DNA of 64,000 bases from Chaetoceros tenuissimus (taxonomy: Eukaryota > Bacillariophyta > Thalassiosirophyceae > Chaetocerotales > Chaetocerotaceae), in contig BLLK01000022.1 in assembly GCA_021927905.1 (NCBI GenBank), positions 3,534,001 through 3,598,000 of the forward strand. Direction: 5' to 3'. Of the stretch, positions 1 to 10,382 are shown piece by piece (positions within the stretch are counted from its first letter, which is position 1; every line of letters starts with the position of its first letter). The notes below the pieces were generated by a model. That model worked only from the letters and a program-made list of their open reading frames with translations. It made no database searches and was not told the origin of the DNA. Made by a program: the position numbers and the translations under genes.

Positions 1-603
1 GTGAAGAAGCGAACCATAGAGCGAGGGGCTGACTTGCCACCTATTCTTGCCATTCTCGGCGCAAGATGCATGCAGGGGTCGATGTTCACAAGATTCTACC
101 AAAAAACGCGAACGCCTGGTAATCATTACCGAATGGATGTGCCTCTAGAAGCCCCTAAAGTTTCCTTCAGCATTTTGGCTTTTCCTATTGAAAAATTCGA
201 AGAGGTTTTGAGTAACTTTTTACGTTTCACCAGTGACTATGAGATTGCGAACAATTACAAACCCAAATTGTTTGTAATCACCTTTATGAAACCAAGTGGA
301 AAACGGGTAGCAGGTCCCTTGAGTATCAAATCTAGCGACACCTTTGTTCTTGACCCTACGACAAATAACCCAAATGACGAAAGTTATATTCAATATATAA
401 TAGAATGCAATAAGCTTGGAAAAAGCCTTGGAGGAGTCCCCGCTCTGAATCAGACGTGCTGCTTAGAATCCGACCCAATGTTCGGTGCTAATGCTATTTC
501 TCTTCAACCTGCGAATAGATTTCAATCAAAGTGGATTGAACAGTTTTGTACTGTAGGTGATGTAACAGAAGTACACAATCCTGCTGGAGTTGATCTTGTC
601 TGA
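1..603 (+). CDS. C-terminal part of a FAD-linked oxidoreductase-like protein (5' partial)
   Basis: The frame is open to the left edge, so the GTG at base 1 is not a real start; this is the last 200 residues or one last exon. The end holds GGVPALNQT (residues about 143-151), followed by a stretch ending in NPAG. The order 'GG.P.LNQT ... F ... NPAG' resembles the C-terminal cap of sugar-lactone/VAO-type FAD oxidases, where a similar 'GGxPxxNQT' segment precedes the last helix. No FAD-binding domain is visible because it would lie upstream of the window. The product name is an inference from this short motif; an unrelated fold cannot be excluded. It is convergent with the ataxin-10-like gene, with 54 bases between stop codons. 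Confidence 0.5.
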   Translation: MKKRTIERGADLPPILAILGARCMQGSMFTRFYQKTRTPGNHYRMDVPLEAPKVSFSILAFPIEKFEEVLSNFLRFTSDYEIANNYKPKLFVITFMKPSGKRVAGPLSIKSSDTFVLDPTTNNPNDESYIQYIIECNKLGKSLGGVPALNQTCCLESDPMFGANAISLQPANRFQSKWIEQFCTVGDVTEVHNPAGVDLV

Positions 604-657
604 AGCAAAAGCTGCACACTATATAGCTTGGAAGGGGCTCTTCTAATTTAATAGTTA

Positions 658-2436
658 TTATCGTCCTTCATGCTTCACTCGTACATTCCCTCGTTTGTCA
701 AGATCTACTTTCACACCAAGGCGCTGGAGTTCTGGGGTGTCCAAAGTTTGTTGCGCTTCGAGCTCTTCAACAATCTTCTGATTCTTAAGGTTCCCTTCCA
801 GTGTATTACGGATAGCTACAATCGCCCACTCGCGTAAAGTAAAACAGCCATATGCGAATGAAGTACAAGATAATAGAACATGCAAGCCATTTCGTTCTGC
901 ACTCACTGCAGCTTTGGAAAACTGTGTATACTCTTGCACATTACCTTCACTATGCTTTGGCACTGGCACCGCAATGTGACGAATTTTGTCTTGATTCTCC
1001 TTGCATCGGTAGCATAAATTACCAATCAAACGTACAATGCTAGTAACAAGATGTTGATCCCCTTCATCTATTTTCAATTCTCGTGCGTTGATCCCCCGGT
1101 TTTCAATACCAAATAAATCCACAAGTCTTCCAAGCTCCTTGACTATATTTGAAAGAATATCAGTTGACTGACCAACTTCTTGTCGTATTCTTAAGCATTC
1201 TTTCTCGTCGTATCGAGTTCCACTACTCAAGCTGTTTGACAAAATATCCAATATAATGATGGATGCTTCTTTCATGACCACATATTCTCCATTATACCTT
1301 TGTTTATCTGTTGTCGTAGCTTTTGACATATTTAACTCATCTTGAAAATGGCAGTATGTTTTTGCGAGTAAAACACACGAAGTGGTGACATCGCTTGTAC
1401 TTGAACCGAGGACATGTGGAGTAGAATCAATCGTATCAGACCTGTGATATTCGTCCAATGCACTTCCAACACAATGTAGCAGAACAAGTTGTTCGGGAGT
1501 AATACTCACAGATCCATTTTCAGATATTGTTCCAAGAACATTATAAAGATGAGGAAACATACCATACGAACAAAATTTTTCAATGAGTCTCGATATCCAT
1601 TCCGTAGCATCATCGGAATGATCAGTCTCTTGCTTATCTTCATCATTTTCTTTTCCTTCTTGAATGACTTTTGACGGAAGCATGAACCGAACAAGATTAT
1701 TCACGAGAAGCTCATCCCTTGATATACATTTTATCTTTTCCATGGAGGCTATTGAAATCTCATCACCATTGGCTATTGCAGAGATGGAGTTGAAAAGTGC
1801 TGTGACGACTACAGCCAACACTGATCTATTCCCTGCACCACCTGTACTATGAACCATTTGCATCCATGTCACTACGAAATCCTTCTTGTCACTATTAATC
1901 TTTTTAGAAACTTGAAGTTTTTCAAGCATGATTTTGGCTGCATCTGTTTCAGATGGCGAAGGTTCGACATCATTCAAGATAATTTCAGCTGTAATGGGAT
2001 TTGCAGTACCAAGATTTGTCAAGATTTGCGAGGCCCACAGCTGGCATTTCCCATCTATCCTTCTATCAGCAATCACTATAGCTAATGAAATATGTAGTCT
2101 ATATTCTCTGACAGCGGTAAGTTGTATATTTGCTCTTGCACAGTCTATACTCAAAAGAGATTGTAAAAACCGCAAAGCTCGTCTCGAATCTGCGATGATT
2201 GCCTTTACATTTCTTGGAAATTCGCTTTGGTCCAACTCCCCTTCTGTTTCTGAATACAAACTTTCCAGTTCTCTTCTATATGACTCCAAGAGGTTTGTAA
2301 CATCTTGAAAATGCTTTGAAAGCTCGTAGACTGAGTGAAGTGTATCGGACTTATTCTCAGATTGTTCTGGAAGAGAAGAGAAATACTTTTGAGCTCCTCG
2401 TGCCTTCTCAAGACGATCTTTCCATAACTCCGGCAT
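658..2436 (-). CDS. ATXN10: Ataxin-10 domain protein
   Basis: Single-exon 592-residue protein. The N-terminal 500 residues are helical and leucine-rich, as expected of an armadillo-like repeat scaffold. The C-terminal 100 residues carry the diagnostic ataxin-10 block: a cysteine/serine-rich helix, then LREWAIVAIRNTLEGN (residues about 539-554), then NQKIVEELEAQ. The family motif is 'REWAI-IRN-EGN-NQ-I--L'. Animal and yeast ataxin-10 proteins are cytosolic and bind partners through this domain; their biochemical role is poorly fixed. It is divergent from the Era gene, with about 300 bases between start codons as a shared promoter. Confidence 0.8.
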   Translation of the reverse strand: MPELWKDRLEKARGAQKYFSSLPEQSENKSDTLHSVYELSKHFQDVTNLLESYRRELESLYSETEGELDQSEFPRNVKAIIADSRRALRFLQSLLSIDCARANIQLTAVREYRLHISLAIVIADRRIDGKCQLWASQILTNLGTANPITAEIILNDVEPSPSETDAAKIMLEKLQVSKKINSDKKDFVVTWMQMVHSTGGAGNRSVLAVVVTALFNSISAIANGDEISIASMEKIKCISRDELLVNNLVRFMLPSKVIQEGKENDEDKQETDHSDDATEWISRLIEKFCSYGMFPHLYNVLGTISENGSVSITPEQLVLLHCVGSALDEYHRSDTIDSTPHVLGSSTSDVTTSCVLLAKTYCHFQDELNMSKATTTDKQRYNGEYVVMKEASIIILDILSNSLSSGTRYDEKECLRIRQEVGQSTDILSNIVKELGRLVDLFGIENRGINARELKIDEGDQHLVTSIVRLIGNLCYRCKENQDKIRHIAVPVPKHSEGNVQEYTQFSKAAVSAERNGLHVLLSCTSFAYGCFTLREWAIVAIRNTLEGNLKNQKIVEELEAQQTLDTPELQRLGVKVDLDKRGNVRVKHEGR

Positions 2437-2740
2437 ATTTTATTCCCTCCGCTTGTGTATACAAATGTACTCAATAGTAAGTCTATTTTTAGGTCAACTC
2501 AGGAATTGTAATGAATCTATCTCGATAAAACAACAGAAGAAAACAAAAGGAAAGGAATTTTGTGGTAGAAAATATGTCGTGTCTCTTTCGTCTGTCCGTC
2601 AACAGATGTCAATGTCAACCACTCAGACGCGAGATTTTGTTCTTTTTTCTTGAATTGAATTACTCTCACTGTATCTTCTTTTTCACAATACAATAGCTCT
2701 TTCAGCATTCAATAGCCAGTATATTAATCATAAGACAATA

Positions 2741-4039
2741 ATGAATAGAATTTTGAATGCTAGGGCGGCTTTGAGGGCTCTAAATACAAGCTCATTATTG
2801 TCAAGAACGCATATCCCAACAATTCCATTCTCTCGAAATCTTTTGTCGCAATTCTCCACAAACATTTGCAAAGAAGAACCAAAAAATGAAAAGAGACGAT
2901 TAGATGTAGCCATAGTTGGAGCGCCTAACGCTGGTAAAAGTCAATTTGTAAACATGGTGACAAAGACAACTATAAGTGCAGTTTCACGCAAACGACACAC
3001 TACAAGAAATGGAGTACTAGCTACTCATACAAGAGATAATGCACAATTGGTCTTTATAGATACTCCGGGATTTGTACAATGTAGATCACAAAAAGATGAA
3101 GGAGTTTTACGAGATTTGGTAAAGGGTGCAAGGGCTGGTATGGATCGGGCAGATTTTTCATTGATTGTCATTGATGCTGCCAAGAAAATTGATGATTTTA
3201 TGAAGGAGGAGTTGGCAATTCTCATGGTTGCTGCTCATAATTCACGTGGACGAGTTGAAGATGTTACTTTGGATAAAAATGGAGAGCTTGTTGAAGTATT
3301 GAATGAAAGTAATGTTGATCCTAGAGACAAGAGGGAAAAGTTTGCAATTGTGTTGAATAAAGTAGATTTGGTCAATCCAAAGGAGAAGCTATTGGACATT
3401 GCGGAAGAAATAGGAATGCTTGGTGATGCATGTGTCAGGTATAAAGGAGAATCATTTGAAAATGAAGAGGATTTAGTTGCTGCTTGTGAGAAAAACGCAG
3501 AGCTATCTCCAGAGGAAGAAGCTGTATTAGAAAATCAGTTTCCACCTGTATTTTACATATCCGCGTTGAAAGATGAAGGTGTTGATGATTTAATAGATTA
3601 TCTATATACACATGCTACGCCGACAAAGGACTTTGTTTTACCTCCAAATCAAAAGTCGGCACAGTCCATGGCTGAACGAGTAGAAGAAATCATTCGAGAA
3701 AAATGCTATCGTTGTCTACATCGTGAAGTGCCACATAATATTTCACAAGTTAATAGATTATTGAAGAAAGGAAGGATGAAGGACGGAAGAGTTGCACTTC
3801 GCGTTGACCAAACTTTGATTGTCAAAACAAAGTCTCATTATAGACTCGTCATGGGGAAGTCTGGGATGACATTACGAAGAATTCAGGAAACAGCGAAACG
3901 AGACTTGCTGAAAATACTTCAATCTGAAGGATACGATGAAGTACTACTGAGCTTGAATGTAAAACTTAGAAAATCTAATGACCATGAAAGAGACATTGAA
4001 TCAGAGAGACAGGGTGTCATGGGTATGGTACTTGATTAG
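2741..4039 (+). CDS. ERAL1: Era-like GTPase, probably mitochondrial (ERAL1 type)
   Basis: 432 residues, no intron. Residues 1-45 are rich in Arg, Ser and Leu and nearly free of acidic residues, as in a mitochondrial presequence. The G domain follows: G1 GAPNAGKS (about 60-67), G3 DTPGF, G4 NKVD and G5 SALKDEG, in the order of the TrmE-Era-EngA family. The last 110 residues form a type-2 KH domain with the loop VMGKSGMTLRRIQ, which is specific for Era. Era proteins bind the 3' end of small-subunit rRNA and act in ribosome small-subunit assembly. An insertion of acidic residues (about 165-260) between G3 and G5 lengthens the protein relative to bacterial Era. A plastid location is less likely because no signal peptide is visible. 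Confidence 0.92.
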   Translation: MNRILNARAALRALNTSSLLSRTHIPTIPFSRNLLSQFSTNICKEEPKNEKRRLDVAIVGAPNAGKSQFVNMVTKTTISAVSRKRHTTRNGVLATHTRDNAQLVFIDTPGFVQCRSQKDEGVLRDLVKGARAGMDRADFSLIVIDAAKKIDDFMKEELAILMVAAHNSRGRVEDVTLDKNGELVEVLNESNVDPRDKREKFAIVLNKVDLVNPKEKLLDIAEEIGMLGDACVRYKGESFENEEDLVAACEKNAELSPEEEAVLENQFPPVFYISALKDEGVDDLIDYLYTHATPTKDFVLPPNQKSAQSMAERVEEIIREKCYRCLHREVPHNISQVNRLLKKGRMKDGRVALRVDQTLIVKTKSHYRLVMGKSGMTLRRIQETAKRDLLKILQSEGYDEVLLSLNVKLRKSNDHERDIESERQGVMGMVLD

Positions 4040-4273
4040 GCTGCATAAAATAAGAAGGTAAAAACAATAAAAAATTCAAAAAATGTCTATCATAGCTTTC
4101 TCTTAGTTAGAGTGTCTTCTAAGAAGACAACCTACTTCAATCATGGAACTCGGATCATGTCCACCAAAAAAAAATCAAATACTCCTTTTGGGTCCATGTT
4201 GTGTTTGTGTTCATGCATAAATTTCATTTCTCTAATCCATATCTACAAAAGATAGAATTCAAATTGCTATAGA

Positions 4274-5110
4274 ATGAATAAAGACGAAACATACTACACA
4301 ATCTTAGGGGTTGAACCTAATGTTGATCAATCTGCTATCCGTAAGGCATATCTCAAATTGTCATTGAAATGGCACCCCGACAAAAATCCCGAAAATCAGG
4401 AAGAAGCAAAGCAGCAATTTGTAAAAATAGGTGAAGCATACGAGGTACTCTCTGATCCAGCACAACGAGCAGCGTATGATCGAGACTTGGCAAGTGGCTT
4501 CACATTTGGTGGAAGTCCACAACATTCAACAAGTGGAACTAATAATTCGTCTTCGTATGAGTATGGTAATGCACACACTGGTCAAACATATACAAGACCT
4601 ACAAAGTCATATGAATCATATCGGGAAGCTTTTGATGATCATGTTGCACACATGTCAGAAGATGAATTAAGGGCAGCAATGGGGACCGCAGCGGTAATAG
4701 GCAGTATTCTTGGGTCGATTGTTGGGTCTAGGTTAGCTCATAAAGTCGCTGGAAATAATGCAGTAGCAAAGACTGTGATTCAAACAGCAGGAAGTCTTCT
4801 TGGAAGTACAGTTGGTTCAGAAGCTGGAGCTGGACTAGTTTTAAATGTCCACCAACAAAGTCGTGATAGAATAAGTTATGAAGAACGGAAACGAGTTGCA
4901 ATGGAGCGTGGGGAACCATTACCAGAACCTCCAAAGAAAGGTTGGGCAGATTTGAGAGAATCATTGTCAAAGACTGTCAAAAATGTTCAAAGTGGAATGG
5001 AAGGGACAACGCAGCCAAGAACAGCTCGAGGTCAATTATTTCAGAGTGCAGTAGGCGCATTGGGTGCGGCTGCACGAAATGCAAAGAAAATGCAAGAAAA
5101 CAAGAAATAA
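4274..5110 (+). CDS. J-domain protein with glycine-rich hydrophobic segment
   Basis: 278 residues. A complete J domain occupies residues about 5-70 with the HPD tripeptide (WHPDKNPENQ), which stimulates Hsp70 ATPase. A Ser/Asn/Tyr-rich linker follows. Residues about 136-190 are a Gly/Ala/Ile-rich stretch with repeated small-xxx-small spacing (AAVIGSILGSIVGSRLAH), resembling a glycine zipper that could pack into or onto a membrane. The C-terminus is basic. There is no zinc-finger or CTDII region, so it is a type III (DNAJC-like) J protein. The partner Hsp70 and the compartment cannot be read from the sequence. Confidence 0.88.
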   Translation: MNKDETYYTILGVEPNVDQSAIRKAYLKLSLKWHPDKNPENQEEAKQQFVKIGEAYEVLSDPAQRAAYDRDLASGFTFGGSPQHSTSGTNNSSSYEYGNAHTGQTYTRPTKSYESYREAFDDHVAHMSEDELRAAMGTAAVIGSILGSIVGSRLAHKVAGNNAVAKTVIQTAGSLLGSTVGSEAGAGLVLNVHQQSRDRISYEERKRVAMERGEPLPEPPKKGWADLRESLSKTVKNVQSGMEGTTQPRTARGQLFQSAVGALGAAARNAKKMQENKK

Positions 5111-5290
5111 AAATGTGATGAAAAAATATTGAAATTTTTATATTGATGAAAGCTAATCTAATGCAAAAAGTAATATGATCATAGAGTTGCATGTTGCCTT
5201 CCATGGAAAATGATTCAATTCAAAGTTGACTTTACTTTTTTCCAAAAATATCGTTTTGCCCGGATAGTACTAGTCATTTTTCTCTGTCTA

Positions 5291-5298
5291 TGACGTCA
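5291..5298 (+). promoter_or_regulatory. Palindromic CRE-like site TGACGTCA
   Basis: A perfect TGACGTCA palindrome lies 125 bases upstream of the preferred ATG at 5423. bZIP factors bind this sequence, and CRE-like motifs are known in CO2/cAMP-responsive diatom promoters. That it acts on this gene is inference. Confidence 0.35.
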
Positions 5299-5422
5299 TC
5301 CAATTTTCTTTACACCGTCGTCATCGTCCACTCCTCTTTTTCATTTTTCAACTCAGTTTTCTTCTTCCTCAAATGTGTTTGAGCTGAGACTTCTCGCACA
5401 AATAAGCGATGCTCACAGAAAG

Positions 5423-6652
5423 ATGAAGGTGCTCTCTCCAATACTTGCACAGCTCTTATCTGTATCATTCCAGCGTCAGTCATATGCATTTCAAGCTGGA
5501 AATAGTAGGGTCAACCTAGTAGGAACTACCACTAGAAGAGTTTCAACGTTCATGTCTAAAGATGGAGAAGTAAATGGGTCAACACAAGGATCAGATAACA
5601 ATATGCGACCCATGGTTGAGTCTTTGCTGAGTAGTACCATGAATAGGGCCATGTCAACTCTTTCAACCGACTCTGTATCTGAACAAACTTCAACTTCGAA
5701 AAGGAATGTATCCAAGAACGACGTAATTGACGCAGCTGTGGTTAGAGCCACAGACCAAGTCAAGAAGGAAGAGGGAAATTCGAAAACAAAAGATAAAAAG
5801 CAGTCAACCAAAAAACAAAAAGATACGCAGCAATCATATCTTCAAAATGCATCAGTAACTCCAACTGCATTAGGCCATACATTATGGCAGCAAGTTATCC
5901 AACCATACAAAGATATTGTTGTAGATGCTACTGCTGGGAATGGAAAAGATAGTCTCATGTTGGCACAAATGTTGTTTCCAAATAATGAAGCAGAGTATAC
6001 AATGGATGAAACTGCAGATAACGAAAAACCTAGATTGATTTGCATCGATATTCAAAAAGAAGCATGTGAAAATACACTTGAATTACTAGGCGAATATCTT
6101 CCTGATGAAATCATGGAAAATCATATTGAAGTGTTGCATCAATCGCATGCTCCAATGCCGTCTCTAACTAAAGAATCAGCTGGATTAGTTTGTTACAATC
6201 TTGGATATCTCCCTGGTGTGAATAAGAAATCTTTCCAGACACAAATGATGACTTCAATCTATTCTATTGCTGATTCAGCATTGTTAATACGGAAAGGGGG
6301 GTTATTGAGTGTAATGTCCTACCCTGGAAATGGGTGGAAAGAGCATTGTGCAGTTAATTATTTTATGGAAGGTTTGGCAATGTTTACTACGCGAAATGAA
6401 GGTGGTTGGAGGGCATATGTTGATTCCATTCCAACAGATTATGAACTCGAAGAGCAACATGTGAAATTCTATGGAGGTGACCACGAGTCAGTTTCATCAA
6501 CGGAAGAAGTCTCAGTTCGAGAAACTGTGCGATTGGCATTGGAAAGGGTCAAAGGTGACGGAGCGGAGAAGCAGACTTGGCGTGTATTTGATCACAGACC
6601 TTTAGGTAGACCGCTATCCCCTATTCTCTTTACAGGGATGAGGATTAAATAA
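5423..6652 (+). CDS. Plastid-targeted putative rRNA methylase (YtqB/MraW-like SAM methyltransferase)
   Basis: I choose the ATG at 5423 rather than the in-frame ATG at 5375, because the former begins a signal peptide (MKVLSPILAQLLSVSF) followed by the plastid cleavage motif SYAF-Q. This gives 409 residues. A low-complexity Ser/Thr/Lys-rich region (about 30-140) precedes the catalytic domain. The domain holds motif I VDATAGNGKDSL (about 168-179), a second acidic strand LICIDIQKEA and the family motif NLGYLPG near residue 260, which is diagnostic for the PF06962 rRNA_methylase family. Bacterial relatives such as YtqB are small SAM enzymes; the RNA target of this one is unknown. The long linker is an addition compared with the roughly 190-residue bacterial proteins. 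Confidence 0.82.
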   Translation: MKVLSPILAQLLSVSFQRQSYAFQAGNSRVNLVGTTTRRVSTFMSKDGEVNGSTQGSDNNMRPMVESLLSSTMNRAMSTLSTDSVSEQTSTSKRNVSKNDVIDAAVVRATDQVKKEEGNSKTKDKKQSTKKQKDTQQSYLQNASVTPTALGHTLWQQVIQPYKDIVVDATAGNGKDSLMLAQMLFPNNEAEYTMDETADNEKPRLICIDIQKEACENTLELLGEYLPDEIMENHIEVLHQSHAPMPSLTKESAGLVCYNLGYLPGVNKKSFQTQMMTSIYSIADSALLIRKGGLLSVMSYPGNGWKEHCAVNYFMEGLAMFTTRNEGGWRAYVDSIPTDYELEEQHVKFYGGDHESVSSTEEVSVRETVRLALERVKGDGAEKQTWRVFDHRPLGRPLSPILFTGMRIK

Positions 6653-6925
6653 TATTAGAAAGAATTTTAAATAGATAAGCTTGTGTGGTGCATCGAGATA
6701 ACGAAGAGGCAAAGATACTCTTCCTCTTTCATTCCGATATTTTGAACAAATGCTGAGTATGAAGGGGTGCCAAAGTAGATATAAAATAATTTGTGTCCAG
6801 TACGTACTTCACCGAACTATGATCTGCTTCACATGTTTTTTTTCATACTTTTATCTACTTATTTCATTTGTGAAGACTTCATTAAATATTAAACTCCGCT
6901 GATACATTCACCATTCCTATATAAC

Positions 6926-8962
6926 ATGCCAAGCGAATCAGCATCATCTTGGAGGGAACGAAGAAAGCAGCTTCGTGAAAAGCGGCGGGGAGAAGAAGAC
7001 TTGCCCGAAGATGAAAATGAACTCGAAGCACTCAGTGAACAATTCTTGAAAGGTCCCAACAAAAATAGAAACTACAGTGATAGATCTACCAAAGATAATT
7101 ATGTCCCTCATGTATCTGCTGCAAAGCGAATGAGAATGGAGAGGGAGGCTGTTTTCAAGTCTGTGACTGGTGAAGATATGAATGCTGAAGAAGAAATGTC
7201 TTCGAGTCAACAGAGGAGTGCAGTTGCCAAAGAGAGAAAAAAGTTGGCTGCTATGGCAAATGCTGCTCCAGCCAATAATGAAGAGGGAAACGATCAGATG
7301 GATGAAAATATTCAAGAGGAAGAGGAATCAGAGGAAGCTGCAAAATCTCTCCTTCTTCAAGCTGCAAAGTTGAAACAGAGCATGACGGAAGCTGAACGTG
7401 AGCAACAGGCTCAGAAGGAAGAAGAACAACGTATTTTAAAAGAGGCTTCTAAAGTGCAGACGAATGCACTTCAGGCTGCATCTGAGTTGGCTCATGGAGT
7501 AGTATACAACTTTAGCTTGCCGACCAGTTGGACATGTCCAAGTCGTATTCTAAAACAAGGCGAAGAGCAATGGAATAAGATTCGGAATAATTGGCATATC
7601 CTAGTGGAGGGACACGATATTCCACCGCCTATGAAATCATTTGTAGACATGAGGTTTCCAAAGCCAATTATTGATTTTCTACAAAAAAGAAATATTAAGC
7701 GTCCTACTCCTATTCAAATGCAAGGTTTGCCAGTGGCACTCGCAGGACGAGATATGGTTGGTATCGCATTTACAGGTTCTGGAAAAACCATGACCTTTTC
7801 CTTACCGCTGGTTATGGCAGCTTTAGAAGAGGAAGTTAGAATGCCTCTTGTAGGTGGAGAAGGACCTGTAGGAATCATCTTGGCTCCTTCACGTGAATTG
7901 GTAAGACAAACGTATGAGTTGGTTCAAAACTTGTGCGAGGCTCTCGCATCTGCTGGGTTTCCACAAATTAGATCGCAACTTGTGATTGGAGGTGAAAACG
8001 CAAGAGATCAATTGCAGCCATTTCGTGATCATGGTGTGCACTGTGTTGTGGCAACTCCAGGAAGGCTTCGGGATTTTCTCAAAAAGAAAAGTATAACATT
8101 AGATATCTGTAGATATATTTGCCTTGATGAAGCAGATCGTATGCTTGATCTAGGGTTTGATGAAGAAGTGGGTGAAATCATGAATCATTTCAAGCATCAA
8201 CGACAAACTCTATTGTTTTCTGCTACATTTCCAAAGAAATTCCAAGATTTTGCCAAACAGACACTGGTCAAGCCGATCGTCGTGAATGTTGGTAGAGCAG
8301 GTGCTGCAAACTTGGATGTAATTCAAGAGGTGGAATACGTCAAACAAGAAGCTAAGATTGTCTATCTATTGGAATGTTTGCAAAAGACTGCTCCACCGGT
8401 GATTATCTTTTGCGAGAGAAAGGGCGATGTAGATGATATTCACGAGTATCTCTTGCTGAAAGGAGTTGAAGCCGTATCTATCCACGGAGGCAAAGATCAA
8501 GCAGAGAGAAATGAAGCTATTCAGCTTTTCAAGGAAGGGCAGAAAGATGTACTCATCGCTACCGATATTGCTGCAAAGGGTCTCGACTTTGCAGATATTC
8601 AGCACGTCATCAACTTTGACATGCCATCAGAAATTGAAAACTATGTCCATAGAATTGGTCGTACTGGTCGTTGTGGGAAGACTGGAGTTGCAACAACTTT
8701 TATCAATAAGAGCTGCGAAGAGACTACCTTATTGGATCTGAAGCATTTGTTGAAGGAAGCGCATCAAAGAATCCCACCAGTTCTAATGATTATGGAAGAT
8801 CCATTAGAAAATATTCAGCGGGAAGATGGGTCGAAAGGTTGTTCCTTCTGTGGTGGTCTTGGTCACTCTATCGTGGACTGTCCTAAGATTGATAAGGATG
8901 CTAGAAGAGTCACTCGAAAGGATGCACTTGCTTCCGGTGATGGTTATGGAGGGGATTGGTAA
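6926..8962 (+). CDS. DDX41: DEAD-box RNA helicase DDX41/abstrakt type
   Basis: 678 residues, single exon. An acidic and coiled N-terminal third is followed by the helicase core: Q motif region RPTPIQMQGLP, motif I AFTGSGKT (about 279-286), Ia PSRELVRQ, motif II DEAD (about 401), motif III SAT, motif V ATDIAAKGLDF and motif VI HRIGRTGR (about 575). A single CCHC zinc knuckle, CSFCGGLGHSIVDC (about 638-651), near the C-terminus distinguishes DDX41/abstrakt from other DEAD-box proteins. The family works in nuclear pre-mRNA splicing. All catalytic motifs are intact and the length agrees with animal and plant orthologues (about 600-620) plus a longer N-terminus. Confidence 0.95.
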   Translation: MPSESASSWRERRKQLREKRRGEEDLPEDENELEALSEQFLKGPNKNRNYSDRSTKDNYVPHVSAAKRMRMEREAVFKSVTGEDMNAEEEMSSSQQRSAVAKERKKLAAMANAAPANNEEGNDQMDENIQEEEESEEAAKSLLLQAAKLKQSMTEAEREQQAQKEEEQRILKEASKVQTNALQAASELAHGVVYNFSLPTSWTCPSRILKQGEEQWNKIRNNWHILVEGHDIPPPMKSFVDMRFPKPIIDFLQKRNIKRPTPIQMQGLPVALAGRDMVGIAFTGSGKTMTFSLPLVMAALEEEVRMPLVGGEGPVGIILAPSRELVRQTYELVQNLCEALASAGFPQIRSQLVIGGENARDQLQPFRDHGVHCVVATPGRLRDFLKKKSITLDICRYICLDEADRMLDLGFDEEVGEIMNHFKHQRQTLLFSATFPKKFQDFAKQTLVKPIVVNVGRAGAANLDVIQEVEYVKQEAKIVYLLECLQKTAPPVIIFCERKGDVDDIHEYLLLKGVEAVSIHGGKDQAERNEAIQLFKEGQKDVLIATDIAAKGLDFADIQHVINFDMPSEIENYVHRIGRTGRCGKTGVATTFINKSCEETTLLDLKHLLKEAHQRIPPVLMIMEDPLENIQREDGSKGCSFCGGLGHSIVDCPKIDKDARRVTRKDALASGDGYGGDW

Positions 8963-9479
8963 AGCGTAATAATGTTAAGTCTATTCACTTCTTGTCCTAC
9001 CACCTATATTGATGCATAACCTCGCATCAAACATCTGCCATAGATTTAAATATACACTTGACGTAACTCGAAAAGTCAATCGAAGGTATGAGCAGCTTCC
9101 TTCGATTTCATGAATAAGTTGGAATCCAACTTCAAAATAACTAGTTGGCAACGATATCACATGGCCACACGTTGCAAAAAGTACTTTATCCATGAAGTCA
9201 GAATCGGCGAGGATCAAATCCAAAACTAGAGCGAAGTCAAGAAAACCAGACAGAGAAAATAAGTTACCTAGTCGTAACATGAGGAGTTACTACGGTACAA
9301 TTTCAACGGTTGCAGTTGAAAGCTTTTATTGCGTCAGTGAAATAGAATGAATAAACTCATAAAAAACTTGTCCATTCTTGTATCTCTTATTCTGCGTTTT
9401 CCATCTTACATCTTTCTTTTCCCATCTAACTTCGTCTTTCAAGAAGGTACCCCGACGTTTCTTATATGCAAAAATAATT
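8963..9479. other. Intergenic stretch without a recognised gene
   Basis: About 520 bases between the DDX41 stop and the start of homology to the cyclophilin 3' flank. Short open frames on both strands have no family resemblance and unbiased codons. I see no RNA gene or repeat here. Confidence 0.5.
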
Positions 9480-10100
9480 TTACAAGTGAAACTTTAGCCA
9501 AACCTTTGATAGACTGCTTTCCTCTTTTAGTGGAGCCAAAATACTAAGCATATCTTGAAATCCAGTTACTAATTGGAGAGATAAACTAACTTATAATAGA
9601 TTAGTTTCATTACACTTCCAATCAAAGCTTTTCAAAAGAGATACTGGTAACCTCGACTCGTCTCAAAATTTTACCCTCAAAGACATTGTCCAGTCTCGTG
9701 TCTCCAAATGTTTTGGCAGCTCCTCGAAAGAAATCTTTTTGAAGAGAATAAACAGAGGACGCAACTTCTTCCACTGCACGAGTCTTTGGAGAATTCTCTA
9801 CGCCTACTGATGCAGCTGGTCTATCCAATGAATATGTAGGTAAATCCACACATCGACTTAAAAATGCGTTTGACGATTCCGTTGGCAAAACAGTTCCAAA
9901 GACTGTATAAGCTGCGTTTAACTCTGGTGCAGCCCTAGTTGTGATTCCATATTCTGGCAATACATCGAAATCTCTATGAGTCAACAAACCTGGTCTATTG
10001 TGTACTAGCCTCTTTTTCTCCTTGAAATCGTCAACCCACAGTTTCGAAGATAAAATTCGTCCTCCATATTCCAATGCACTGCTACCGGCAAATGTTGTCA
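9480..10100 (-). pseudogene. Truncated duplicate of the lumenal cyclophilin gene (3' half only)
   Basis: This segment duplicates the 3' half of the gene at 17149-18177 on the same strand. From 9601 to 10100 it aligns without gaps to 17128-17627, with 10 substitutions (98% identity by direct comparison). The open frame (stop at about 9622) encodes 159 residues that differ from the full gene by one Phe/Leu change. Downstream flank homology continues with indels to about 9480. Upstream of TTGTCA (10095-10100) the similarity stops abruptly and the sequence switches to the motif also found at 11770-11815. The signal peptide, Tat signal and first half of the cyclophilin domain are missing. An internal Met could start a short peptide, but no promoter or targeting sequence came with it. 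Confidence 0.8.
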
Positions 10101-10382
10101 CATACGTCAGTCGCTACATATCCATCCGCGTTTAGACTGCAGAGTGAACATAAACTTGACTTGTGTCGTCCCTATGCTACACGCTCTGCAGGAAATGGAT
10201 CAAAGAAGAATGGAAAAGCTGCGGACAAGAAATAGAAATGATTCATTGCAAAGAAGAGCGATATCAATACAAAAGCTGCCTTATCATACATTCATCAGAA
10301 TAAAGACCAAGGCACATACATTCCTCAGATAAATTTTTAATTGAAATAGTTTTAGAAATTTTCAATTCCATGATCGACAGAA

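Noticed and set aside
1-3. GTG as the start of the first gene.
   Set aside because: The frame is open to the edge of the window, and nuclear genes rarely start with GTG; the gene is cut by the edge.
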